This document shows, one piece after another, positions 35,927 through 43,239 of a stretch of DNA of 43,239 nt (positions within the stretch are counted from its first letter, which is position 1; each line of letters begins with the position of its first letter). A program made the translations under genes and the position numbers. Under the pieces are notes generated by a model that saw only the letters and a program-made list of their open reading frames with translations, was not told the DNA's origin and searched no databases. Origin of the DNA: Polyangiaceae bacterium (GTDB lineage Bacteria > Myxococcota_A > Polyangia > Polyangiales > Polyangiaceae); NCBI GenBank assembly GCA_025353725.1, contig JANXOF010000090.1, positions 1 through 43,239 of the forward strand, written 5' to 3'.

Positions 35927-36841
35927 GTGCGGCTTGCTTCTGTCAGCGTCGACCTCGACGAAATTCCGAACTATTTTGAGATCCACGGACTCGGTGTGGC
36001 ACCGGAAACGGCCGCTACGCAGGTCTACGACACGGCCGTGAAGCGCTTGATGGCGCTGGCGGATGCTGGAAAATTTCGCCTTACGCTCTTTGCGATTGCG
36101 AAGGATCTGGAGCGAGCCGCGGCAGCCTCATGCCTGCGCGCGGCGGCGCGCACCGGACACGAGATTGCCAATCATTCGCTGGATCATCGCTACGATCTTG
36201 TTCGGCTCGGGCGCGAAGAGATTCGGAGGCAAATCGTCGACGGCGCGAGGTCTATCGAAGCTTCGACCGGCTACGCGCCCGTCGGATTCCGCGCGCCGGG
36301 CTACACCGTAAGCGACGAGGTGTTCTCAGTCCTTCAAGACGTCGGAGTCGCGTATGACTCGTCTGTTTTCCCGTGTCCTGCTTACTTCGCCGCAAAAGCG
36401 GCCGCGATGGGCTTGATTCGGGCTCGTGGTCGCGTGAGTCGTTCGGTTGTCGATACGCCAAAGGTGCTTCTCGCGCCGCGACGTCCTTATCGCGTGGGCA
36501 CGCCGTATTGGCGACGGGGCGCAGGCGTGCTCGAAATTCCGGTCCAAGTCACGCGCGGCCTGAGGTTGCCGTTCATCGGAACGTCCGTCACCCTCGCGGG
36601 TCCGTCGCGTGCGCGCCTGCTCGCGAAGATGTGTGTGGGTGAGCCACTTGTACACCTCGAGTTGCACGGGATTGACGTGCTCGACGCGAACGACGGTCTC
36701 GAAGCGCTTCGTCCCTACCAACCCGACGTTCGCATCCCGTACACGCGCAAGCTCGAAGCCATTTTGGCCGCGGTCGATGAACTGCGACGCGCGGACTACA
36801 CGTTCGTCACGATGCGAGAAGCTGCTTCTGCGTTTTCATGA
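35927..36841 (+). CDS. Polysaccharide deacetylase family protein
   Basis: A 304-residue NodB-fold enzyme starting at GTG. Motif 1 VSVDLDEIPNYF supplies the catalytic and metal-binding Asp, motif 2 HEIANHSLDHRYDL the H-S/T-x-x-H metal ligands, motif 3 GFRAPGYTVSD the substrate groove, and VHLELHGIDVLD near the end a later conserved histidine. It removes N- or O-acetyl groups from envelope or capsular sugar. The DLDE form resembles the DUF3473-linked/exopolysaccharide group. No signal peptide is evident. pyrH and frr, which often follow tsf, are not here. Confidence 0.9.
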   Translation: MRLASVSVDLDEIPNYFEIHGLGVAPETAATQVYDTAVKRLMALADAGKFRLTLFAIAKDLERAAAASCLRAAARTGHEIANHSLDHRYDLVRLGREEIRRQIVDGARSIEASTGYAPVGFRAPGYTVSDEVFSVLQDVGVAYDSSVFPCPAYFAAKAAAMGLIRARGRVSRSVVDTPKVLLAPRRPYRVGTPYWRRGAGVLEIPVQVTRGLRLPFIGTSVTLAGPSRARLLAKMCVGEPLVHLELHGIDVLDANDGLEALRPYQPDVRIPYTRKLEAILAAVDELRRADYTFVTMREAASAFS

Positions 36842-36853
36842 CGGCGCGCGTCG

Positions 36854-37693
36854 CTAGAAGGCGATGCGCTGAGGCGAAAACGATGGCGAACGTGGGTGAG
36901 GCCGGACCGCGGGCTTGGAGCGCCGCGGAGGCTGACTCCCCTGCAGACTCCGGGCGCGATGCGCACTCCGCGCGAACGTGCCGAGGACGGGCGCCATGTT
37001 TTCCGGAACGTTGGCGTCCCACGCGTCGGCGCTAAGCGCGTCGGTGGGCTGCGCCTTCGCGTCAAGCCGGTAGAACCACGGAACCGACTCAGTGTCGACG
37101 CGCATGGACTTGAGTTCGTCTTCAAAAGCCTCCACATCGACACGCACCAGTGTCACGTTGGCGAGAGCGCGCTGCATGCGTGAATCAGGCAGGGCGGCGG
37201 CGACCTCCGCGCATTCTGAGCTCGTGCGGACGTAGGTTTGGAGAAGGAGAGTCCGCCCCTTTCCCGTGGACGCCGTCGCTAACGCGCCGAGCTGCGCCGC
37301 TAAGCCGCCTGTCGCGTCGAGGTCCACGACGTCGAGTGGACCGTACGAACGGGTACCTGGGGGCACCGACGGGGCCTCTGATGAACCCACGCCCGCCGTC
37401 TCGAAACGCGCGGCGGGAAAGGCCGTCTCGACCGCGCTTCCGACCAAAGCAACGACAAGAATCAACCCGAGGCCCGTTCCAAAAAGACCCGTGACGATAC
37501 CACCGGCGGCTAAACGGCTCCCCGTGAGCGCTCCCCGTGAGCGGTCGATCTCCTTCCGTGAGATCGCCCCAAGTACGATAGCCGGAATACCGGTTAGAAA
37601 CCCCAAACATGCCAAACTGCTTAACCCAAGAACGAAAGCGGCAGTCGCTCGGCTATCCCTCCGAGGTGACGCTCCGTCGGACCGCTCCGGCAT
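36854..37693 (-). CDS. DUF4190-type membrane protein with thioredoxin-like domain
   Basis: A 279-residue protein. Two membrane segments near the N-terminus (AFVLGLSSLACLGFLTGIPA and LAAGGIVTGLFGTGLGLILV) with an intervening ISRKEIDRSRG match DUF4190. The C-terminal half reads like a thioredoxin fold: GRTLLLQTYVRTSSECAEVA, a strand VTLVRVDVEAFEDELKSM and a cis-Pro loop SVPWFYRLDA; the active-site CxxC is absent. The last ~45 residues are Arg/Pro rich and not conserved in appearance. Probably a membrane-bound stress or assembly factor; function unknown. 41 nt after mlaF, same strand. Confidence 0.65.
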   Translation of the reverse strand: MPERSDGASPRRDSRATAAFVLGLSSLACLGFLTGIPAIVLGAISRKEIDRSRGALTGSRLAAGGIVTGLFGTGLGLILVVALVGSAVETAFPAARFETAGVGSSEAPSVPPGTRSYGPLDVVDLDATGGLAAQLGALATASTGKGRTLLLQTYVRTSSECAEVAAALPDSRMQRALANVTLVRVDVEAFEDELKSMRVDTESVPWFYRLDAKAQPTDALSADAWDANVPENMAPVLGTFARSAHRARSLQGSQPPRRSKPAVRPHPRSPSFSPQRIAF

Positions 37694-37734
37694 GGTTTAG
37701 AGCATAGCGGCGCTTTTTCCATGCGCACGCGCGT

Positions 37735-38577
37735 TCACGCCGTGGTGCGTCGTTTCTGGTTCAGTCCGCGGGGCTTGACCCGGGACAGCGCGCGGACGTC
37801 GACGCCGCTGTTTCGGATGAACTCTCTCGCTATCGTACTTGGGCCTTCGAGTAACTCGTCGGGTGTGCCGGAGGCCTCGACGCGCCCGTCGATGAGCAGA
37901 ATGGCTTGGTGAGCGATTCGAAAACAGCTCGCAATATCGTGCGAAATAACGAGGCTCGTGACGTTGAACTTCTCGCGCATCTGCTCGATGAGGTCATCGA
38001 CCATGCGACTGGTAAGTGGATCGAGTCCGCTGGTCGGCTCGTCGTAAACCAAAATGGGCGGCTCCAGCATGAGCGCGCGCGCGAGACCCACACGTTTGCG
38101 CATACCGCCCGAGAGCTCGGCGGGAAACTTACGCGCCACGACCTTCGGGTCGAGTCCGAGAATCTCGAGCTTCTCCATGACGCGGTCGTTGATTTCGCTT
38201 TTCGATAGCTTCGTATGCTCGACAAGCGGAAACGCGACGTTGTCGAGCACGTTGATAGAGTCGAGCAGAGCGGCGTACTGATACACCATGCCGAATTTTT
38301 TCCGGATTCGGTTGAGCTCGCGATCTGGAAGGACAGCGATGTCCTCACCCTCGATGAGAATCTGACCGCTGGTCGGACGATCGAGGGCGACAATCAAGCG
38401 AAGGAGCGTCGTTTTACCCGCTCCCGAGCCTCCGATCAAAACGACGGTTTCGTTACGACGCGCGACGAGGTCAATTCCCTTGAGGACCTGTTGTTCGTCG
38501 AAGTCTTTCTTGACGCTTCGCAAGACCACGACGTCATCGGGCGAGACGTTCGCACTCGGCTCGTGCGCGTTCGACAT
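37735..38577 (-). CDS. mlaF: ABC transporter ATP-binding protein, MlaF-like
   Basis: A 280-residue ATPase from ATG 38577. Walker A GGSGAGKTTLLRL, Q-loop near YQYAALLDSINVLDN, signature LSGGMRKRVGLARAL and Walker B ILVYDEPTSGLDPLTSR match the MlaF/Ttg2A family of retrograde phospholipid transporters (the MRKRVG signature is typical). It would energise lipid movement between membranes, with a MlaE permease and MCE substrate-binding protein that are not in this window. Upstream start versions to 38652 are Arg-rich and rejected. Confidence 0.88.
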   Translation of the reverse strand: MSNAHEPSANVSPDDVVVLRSVKKDFDEQQVLKGIDLVARRNETVVLIGGSGAGKTTLLRLIVALDRPTSGQILIEGEDIAVLPDRELNRIRKKFGMVYQYAALLDSINVLDNVAFPLVEHTKLSKSEINDRVMEKLEILGLDPKVVARKFPAELSGGMRKRVGLARALMLEPPILVYDEPTSGLDPLTSRMVDDLIEQMREKFNVTSLVISHDIASCFRIAHQAILLIDGRVEASGTPDELLEGPSTIAREFIRNSGVDVRALSRVKPRGLNQKRRTTA

Positions 38578-38700
38578 GCGCCCCCATCGTAACCGCAGCG
38601 CACCGCGGCGAGCAGAACTCTCTTTCGCGCGGCCGCCGAGCGAGCTAGTCAAGGAGAGTCAACGCCGTAAGCCGCCAGAAGCTACACCGAGGATCGACCC

Positions 38701-38979
38701 ATGACCCGCGACCAAATCGAAGCCATTCTCAAGAACGCAGGGGCTACGGCAGACAAGGACGGCCAGTCCTTCCCCGAGGGGTCGAACGTCACCTTTCACG
38801 TGGCGCACGACGGCGCGAGTCTCTCGTTCCAAAAGATCGAAAACGTGCGCTTTGACGGCGAACTTGCTTACGCGAAGAGTGCGAAGCAGTCCCTCGCGCT
38901 GGCCATCAGCGACGTCTTTGCCGTCGCCATTGAGGGCGCGTCTGGGCAGCCCGTGCGCCGACCGGCAGGGTTCCTCTGA
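38701..38979 (+). CDS. Small hypothetical protein
   Basis: A 92-residue soluble protein beginning TRDQIEAILKNAGATADKDG and containing VTFHVAHDGASLSFQKIENV. It has no signal peptide or known domain. Its good codon use and tight spacing (17 nt) to the acyltransferase gene suggest a real, co-transcribed gene. Divergent from mlaF. Confidence 0.7.
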   Translation: MTRDQIEAILKNAGATADKDGQSFPEGSNVTFHVAHDGASLSFQKIENVRFDGELAYAKSAKQSLALAISDVFAVAIEGASGQPVRRPAGFL

Positions 38980-38995
38980 GGTTCGCGACGCCTCG

Positions 38996-39922
38996 GTGAG
39001 CCGTCTTCTGCGCGGTTTCGCCGTCCTTGTTGCTCGGCTCCCGTGGCACGGACTTGCGACCGCGGGGGCGGCTGTCGGCTGGCTCGCGGGCTCCGTGCTG
39101 GGGATAAGGCGCCGCGCCGTGCTCGAGGCGATGACGACCGCGCAGCTTGCCGAGCCGAAGCGCGAGGCGCGCGCAATGTATGCGAACCTCGGGACTGGCG
39201 CGGCGGAGCTCCTATGGCTTGCGGGCTCGAAGCCATCGCTTCGCGCCGCCGCCGTACGAGAGCAGGTGGCGCTCGATGCCGACCTCGCCTTTGCCGTGAC
39301 CGCAGCGTGTGCGCGCGGTCCCGTCGTCTTGGCGGCCTCGCACACGGGGAACTGGGAACTCTCGGCCTACGGCATGGCCGCGTTCCTCAAAGGTCTGGGG
39401 CGAGGGCTCGGTATCGTCGTCAAAGCGCAGTCCGTCGGTGTTGTGCATGCGTTCTGCACGGACTTGCGCACCGCGTGCGGGGTCACGCTCATCGCGCCGA
39501 AGGGAGCGCTGGCCGAAGCCAAGCGGAGACTCACCGCAGGCGACGTCGTCGCGATGCCGATCGATCAGGTACCGGATAGCGCGAGGCACGCGATAGCTGT
39601 TTCGTTCTTAGGCGGTCGCGCACATGCCGATCGCGCGCCGTCAGCGCTCGCGCGGGCGACAAGCGCGACGCTCATCGTGCTCGCGAGCTCCCGCGTTGGG
39701 CGTGTACAGCGCATGCATCTCCTGGCAGAACTCGCGCCGGACAGCCCGCGCAACGTGGGTTCGCGAGCGTGGATAGACTTCGCGACCGCGCGAGCAAGTG
39801 CTTCACTCGAGGCGTTCGTGCGAGATCACCCCTCCTCATGGCTTTGGTTGCATCGACGGTGGCGTGCGCCGTTCGAGCGCGGCATAGCTTCAAAACAGCG
39901 CGGGATCGCTTGTCACGACTAG
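38996..39922 (+). CDS. Lipid A biosynthesis acyltransferase-like protein
   Basis: A 308-residue member of the LpxL/HtrB family. GTG 38996 is the start; the longer frame overlaps the previous gene. One N-terminal membrane segment ([20 protein letters not shown]) is followed by the catalytic HxxxxE/D motif ([15 protein letters not shown]: His and Glu) and MPIDQVP (family D-Q). It adds a secondary acyl chain to lipid A on the cytoplasmic face of the inner membrane. Whether the substrate is lipid A or another glycolipid is not shown. Confidence 0.88.
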   Translation: MSRLLRGFAVLVARLPWHGLATAGAAVGWLAGSVLGIRRRAVLEAMTTAQLAEPKREARAMYANLGTGAAELLWLAGSKPSLRAAAVREQVALDADLAFAVTAACARGPVVLAASHTGNWELSAYGMAAFLKGLGRGLGIVVKAQSVGVVHAFCTDLRTACGVTLIAPKGALAEAKRRLTAGDVVAMPIDQVPDSARHAIAVSFLGGRAHADRAPSALARATSATLIVLASSRVGRVQRMHLLAELAPDSPRNVGSRAWIDFATARASASLEAFVRDHPSSWLWLHRRWRAPFERGIASKQRGIACHD

Positions 39923-39945
39923 GCATTCCGGCTACCTCCGTCACC

Positions 39946-40728
39946 ATGCAGGACGCCCTCGTCATCGCCGGACGAACCTTTTCGAGTCGCCTCATCGTGG
40001 GTACCGGAAAGTACAAGGACCTCGACGAAACAGAGCGTGCGATCGATGCTTCCGGCGCACAAATCGTGACGGTTGCTCTCCGACGCGTCGACCTCGCCGA
40101 TCGGTCGAGCACGTCGCTCATGAGTCTCCTTGCTCGAAAGTCATGGACACTCTTGCCCAACACGGCGGGTTGCTACACGGCGGACGAAGCCGTGCGTACG
40201 TTGCGTCTCGCGCGAGAGCTCGGACTGAACGAGGCACCTCACATGGTGAAACTAGAGGTTATCGGGGATCCGAAAACGCTTTACCCCGACAACGAGCAGA
40301 CGCTCGAAGCGGCCAAAGTCCTCGTTAAAGAAGGATTCGTCGTACTTCCGTATTGCATCGATGACCCCGTCCTTTGCCGGAAGCTCGAGGACGTGGGCTG
40401 CGCCGCCGTCATGCCACTCGCGGCGCCGATTGGCAGCGGTCTCGGTATTCGCAACCCGCATAACCTCTCGCTTATCCTCGAGCATGCGAACGTGCCTGTC
40501 ATTGTCGATGCCGGCGTGGGGACGGCGAGCGACGCCGCTCTGGCGATGGAGCTCGGGTGCGACGGCGTGCTGATGAATACGGCCATCGCGCACGCGAAAA
40601 ACCCCGAACTCATGGCGGCGGCGATGCGGGAGGCCGTTATCGCAGGCCGAAAGGCGCGCCTCGCGGGCCGGATGCCGCGCGCGCGCTACGCGAATGCTTC
40701 GAGTCCGCTCGCCGGGCTTATCGAATGA
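39946..40728 (+). CDS. thiG: Thiazole synthase
   Basis: A 260-residue TIM-barrel enzyme that makes the thiazole phosphate of thiamine from 1-deoxy-xylulose-5-phosphate, dehydroglycine and ThiS-thiocarboxylate. [60 protein letters not shown] (catalytic Lys in VKLE), [17 protein letters not shown] and [20 protein letters not shown] are diagnostic. ATG 39946 is chosen; the frame extending to 39769 overlaps lpxL. No thiS or thiF is seen in the window. Confidence 0.96.
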   Translation: MQDALVIAGRTFSSRLIVGTGKYKDLDETERAIDASGAQIVTVALRRVDLADRSSTSLMSLLARKSWTLLPNTAGCYTADEAVRTLRLARELGLNEAPHMVKLEVIGDPKTLYPDNEQTLEAAKVLVKEGFVVLPYCIDDPVLCRKLEDVGCAAVMPLAAPIGSGLGIRNPHNLSLILEHANVPVIVDAGVGTASDAALAMELGCDGVLMNTAIAHAKNPELMAAAMREAVIAGRKARLAGRMPRARYANASSPLAGLIE

Positions 40729-40759
40729 GCATGGCCGTACGCGTGCGAACCGGAGCGCG

Positions 40760-41041
40760 ATGATGCGCGCACTGACCTCGGGCGCCTTTGTTTGGGCTCT
40801 CGCCACGGCGCCGCTGCAATGCCGTCACGATCCCGAACCGGGCTTGCGCACGGAGGACTCTGCAGGGGACGCGCTCTTCGCGCTCTCCGAAGACTTTCGC
40901 GCGAAGGGAGACGAGCCGGCGGCAAAGCAAACGCTGAGGTACCTTGTCGATCGCTATCCTTCCAACCGTCACGTGCCGGCCGCGCGCGCCGAACTCGCGA
41001 GGGAGGCGGCGCTCATCGCGAAGGCCGATGCGGGCAGGTGA
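40760..41041 (+). CDS. Small lipoprotein, TPR-like
   Basis: A 93-residue protein from ATG 40760 (or 40763). Hydrophobic segment GAFVWALATAPLQC gives a possible lipobox (PLQC), then a helical region with DALFALSEDFRAKGDEPAAK and LRYLVDRYPSNRHVPAARAE, similar to one TPR/BamD-like pair. It is only one repeat, so an assembly role is speculation. Its stop overlaps the start of the thiE-like gene (GTGA), and thiG is 31 nt upstream, so it sits inside a thi-type operon. Confidence 0.65.
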   Translation: MMRALTSGAFVWALATAPLQCRHDPEPGLRTEDSAGDALFALSEDFRAKGDEPAAKQTLRYLVDRYPSNRHVPAARAELAREAALIAKADAGR

Positions 41042-41715
41042 CGCTACCGATTGTTGTCTTCATCACGAGTCCGAAGCTGTCGCTCGACACGACTTTGAAC
41101 GCCATTCGAAGCGCGAGCGAGATCGTAGGCAAGGGGCGACTGCTCGTTCAGTTCCGCGACAAAGAAGCGCCGGCCGCCGCACAGCTCGCGTCGGCTCGAA
41201 TCTTACGCGCCGTGACGCGCGACGTGGGCGCGTGGCTCGTCATCAACGGCTCGCTTGAGGTGGCGTATGAGACGGCCGCCGACGGAGTCCACTTTCCTAA
41301 CGAGGGCGTGGCTACCGAAACGCGGGTAGCCGCGGCCCGCGCTCTCCTTGGCGAACGCGCCTTCGTCACGACGACCGCCCACAGCGATGCCGATGTGCGC
41401 CATGCTACGAACGCGGGGGCTACGGCGGTCCTTGTCAGTCCGGTGTTCGAATCGCCTGGAAAGGGCGCGCCGCGCGGCCTTGGCGCGCTAACCTCGGCGC
41501 GGTCGATCGTCGCGTCGACCTTGCAAGGGCGGTCGATGCTGGTCTACGCGCTCGGGGGAGTCACCCACGAACGTGTCCGCGCGTGTGTGCACGCGGGCGC
41601 TGACGGCGTCGCGGCGATTCGCGGCGTGTACGAGAGCAACGAGCTCGCATGTGCCGCGGTCTCGGCGTACGCGCGACGGGTCGTGCCCGTATCCCGATGT
41701 CTTGACGAGTGCTAG
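41038..41715 (+). CDS. thiE: Thiamine phosphate synthase/TenI-like protein
   Basis: A 225-residue TIM-barrel protein from GTG 41038. TLPIVVFITSPKLSLDTTLN, GKGRLLVQFRDKEAPA, YETAADGVHFPNEGV, VLVSPVFESPGKGAPRGLGA and VYALGGVTHERVRACVHAGA follow the ThiE/TenI pattern, including the Pro-Val-Phe phosphate-binding turn. ThiE joins thiazole phosphate and pyrimidine pyrophosphate; TenI is a related aromatase that also acts on the ThiG product. Adjacent to thiG, so either role fits thiamine synthesis. Start overlaps the previous stop by 4 nt. Confidence 0.82.
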   Translation: MTLPIVVFITSPKLSLDTTLNAIRSASEIVGKGRLLVQFRDKEAPAAAQLASARILRAVTRDVGAWLVINGSLEVAYETAADGVHFPNEGVATETRVAAARALLGERAFVTTTAHSDADVRHATNAGATAVLVSPVFESPGKGAPRGLGALTSARSIVASTLQGRSMLVYALGGVTHERVRACVHAGADGVAAIRGVYESNELACAAVSAYARRVVPVSRCLDEC

Positions 41716-41729
41716 CGTCGCGCAAGCGC

Positions 41730-41978
41730 ATGACGACGTACGACGAGACGCTGCAGGTCACGACCGAGATCTTGAAGAAGCATGTCGACGCCGGCCGTGC
41801 CATTCAGCCGACCGACCACATTCAAAACGACCTCGGACTCGACAGCCTCGGCGTGATGGAAGTTGTTGCGGACATCGAAGACCGATTCTCCGTGACGATC
41901 CCGAACGAAGTCCTCGGCGATATGGCAACTGTAGCCGACGTCGCGAAAGCCCTCGTCCGCTTGACGACGGGTCCGTAG
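41730..41978 (+). CDS. Acyl carrier protein
   Basis: An 82-residue protein. Ser39 in DLGLDSLGVMEVVADIEDRF is the 4'-phosphopantetheine attachment site; the helices on each side (TLQVTTEILKKHV, VADVAKALVRLTT) are normal. It is a stand-alone carrier, distinct from the fatty acid synthesis cluster, 15 nt after the thiE-like gene. A convergent alpha-oxoamine synthase gene lies 0.7 kb on, and such pairs occur in sphingolipid synthesis; link inferred only. Confidence 0.9.
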   Translation: MTTYDETLQVTTEILKKHVDAGRAIQPTDHIQNDLGLDSLGVMEVVADIEDRFSVTIPNEVLGDMATVADVAKALVRLTTGP

Positions 41979-42115
41979 AGAACCTGGTTCAAAGTCAATC
42001 CAGCGGATCAAAAGAAACCCCCAAGCATCGATAGTTCGGAGCAAAAAACCACAGGATTTTGCTAGGTCATCAAAGGCGTGCTCATGTGGCACCAGCGGTG
42101 CAACATGCTTGGCCC

Positions 42116-42619
42116 ATGAAAGCAAGACTAGCCGCGCTGCCGGTAGCCGCGATCTCGGCATCCGCGATATTCACGATGTCCGTCCTAACGGGATGCGGTC
42201 CTAGCGACACGTCATCGCCGAGCGGCGAGGACAGTCCAAAGCGCGGCGCGTTTGACCCCCGGGCAGCAATGAAGGACGCCGCGAGTGACGACGTGGATGC
42301 GGGTCCCACCCCTAAAGAGCCAGGCAGGAACACGCTTGCCCCGACCGGAAGCACGAGCTTCGCGTGCGAGACACTCGCGGGCGCTACTGAAACATGCGAT
42401 TCCGCAACGCAGTACTGTCTAACGACGAAGGTAGCCCGTGGTGCACGAGGCATCGACTTTAACGGCAGATGCGTCGCCAAGCAGACGACGTGCAACGACT
42501 GCGACTGTGCGACCACGGATGCTGCTTCGGCCAACTCGAACCCGAAAGGATTTTGCAAAACGCACACGACCGTTACGTGTTCGCTCAAGAATGGCCAGAT
42601 CAACGTGAGCTGCCAGTAG
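42116..42619 (+). CDS. Cysteine-rich lipoprotein
   Basis: A 167-residue exported protein from ATG 42116. Signal peptide LPVAAISASAIFTMSVLTGC (lipobox LTGC), then a low-complexity Ser/Pro/Asp region, and a Cys-rich C-terminal part with nine or so cysteines (CETLAGATETCDSATQYCL, CVAKQTTCNDCDC, FCKTHTTVTCSLKNGQINVS) that probably form disulphides in the envelope. No domain recognised. The longer frame to 42059 is non-coding. Confidence 0.75.
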   Translation: MKARLAALPVAAISASAIFTMSVLTGCGPSDTSSPSGEDSPKRGAFDPRAAMKDAASDDVDAGPTPKEPGRNTLAPTGSTSFACETLAGATETCDSATQYCLTTKVARGARGIDFNGRCVAKQTTCNDCDCATTDAASANSNPKGFCKTHTTVTCSLKNGQINVSCQ

Positions 42620-42653
42620 CCGACTCACCTCTTCTAACGTGCGCAAAACCACC

Positions 42654-43239
42654 TCAGACCTCCATCGGGCCGATGTCGTCTCCGGAGAGTACGAAGAAAG
42701 CCTCTCCGTACGTTTTGAGCAACTCAAGTGCCGTGTCCATGTCTTCTTGAGTGTGGCCGCGCGTAATATTGACACGCAGTCGCTCTTCGCCGTGTTTCAC
42801 GGCGGGGTAGGTAATCGGCACCATCAGCACTCCGCACTCGAGGAGCGCGACGTGCATAAAAAGTGTCTTTCGCTCTTCGCGGCACATGACCGGCATGATG
42901 TGCGTGTTGCTCGCGCCGAGGTCGAAGCCGGCCTCGGTGAGCTTCGCGCGGAAATAACCGGCCTTCTGCTGCAGCTCACGGACCATGTTCGGTCCGTCCT
43001 CCTCGAGCATATCGAGGATGGTCGACGCCGCGGCGACCACGGGGACGGGAAGGGACGCGCTGAAGAGGAAGCTCCGCGCATTGTGCTTCACGAGATCGAC
43101 GACCTCTTCGCTCGCGAGCAGGAGTCCGCCGATGCCACCGAACGTCTTCGAGAAGGTCGACACGAGGACGGGGACGCGCGACCGCAGGCCGCTCTCTTCG
43201 AGGACCCCCGTGCCGCGCTCACCGAGGGTGCCGGTGCCA
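42654..43239 (-). CDS. Alpha-oxoamine synthase (BioF/SPT-like), 3' part, cut by window edge
   Basis: About 194 residues at the C-terminus of a PLP enzyme. The frame is open to the window end, reading GTLGERGTGVLEESGL, then VLVSTFSKTFGGIGG with the PLP-binding Lys in FSKTFG, FLFSASLPVPVVAAASTILD, and the C-terminal HIMPVMCREERKTLFM and VPITYPAVKHGEERLRVNIT. The family includes BioF, glycine C-acetyltransferase and serine palmitoyltransferase; the part seen does not tell them apart. A nearby acyl carrier protein gene raises the sphingolipid option. Convergent with the Cys-rich lipoprotein gene. Confidence 0.88.
   Translation of the reverse strand, partial: GTGTLGERGTGVLEESGLRSRVPVLVSTFSKTFGGIGGLLLASEEVVDLVKHNARSFLFSASLPVPVVAAASTILDMLEEDGPNMVRELQQKAGYFRAKLTEAGFDLGASNTHIMPVMCREERKTLFMHVALLECGVLMVPITYPAVKHGEERLRVNITRGHTQEDMDTALELLKTYGEAFFVLSGDDIGPMEV

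Overview
The window looks like a chromosomal segment of a GC-rich, Gram-negative, myxobacterium-like organism (Myxococcota, probably Polyangia). The reasons are the many small lipoproteins, a Ser/Thr kinase with a GYF-like and DUF4388-like C-terminus, an RCC1-repeat lipoprotein, a VWA protein with an AgmX/PglI-like tail, and LpxL, OmpA and MlaF homologues of an outer-membrane bacterium. Genus is inference; no rRNA is present.

Left end (1-4.6 kb) is a decayed accessory region: an IS1634-type transposase remnant abuts a 5'-truncated, frameshifted AftB-like glycosyltransferase; then an intact pentapeptide-repeat/SUKH protein and a frameshifted secreted GH5-like glycosidase. From 4.7 to 9.8 kb there are hypothetical genes, an RCC1 lipoprotein, a Nei-type DNA glycosylase, a damaged lipoprotein gene and an AraC regulator divergent from an amidase.

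11.3-15.4 kb holds a tightly overlapping set: DEAD-box RNA helicase, DUF455 ferritin-like protein and ATP-grasp protein, meeting a convergent CDP-alcohol phosphotransferase. 15.5-22.4 kb holds a VWA protein whose signal peptide is out of frame, a two-gene split RdgC (TAATG junction), an AraC-like half-domain coupled to a membrane-anchored methyltransferase, a DUF2252 protein and a Uma2-type nuclease interrupted by an in-frame TGA.

22.7-43.2 kb is mostly housekeeping: tRNA-Leu(CAG), an OmpA-like lipoprotein, glnD with a TPR lipoprotein, truB, the Ser/Thr kinase, a gatC-gatA-GNAT operon, rpsB-tsf with promoter and terminator, a polysaccharide deacetylase, mlaF with a DUF4190/thioredoxin-like protein, lpxL, thiG, a small lipoprotein, a thiE-like gene, an acyl carrier protein, a Cys-rich lipoprotein and the 3' part of an alpha-oxoamine synthase cut by the window edge.

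Several lesions fall at short homopolymers (T4, A7, T5), so both real gene decay and assembly indels must be considered. The best candidates for something undescribed are the helicase/DUF455/ATP-grasp operon, the split RdgC and the SUKH-pentapeptide fusion. I see no CRISPR array, prophage or complete insertion sequence.
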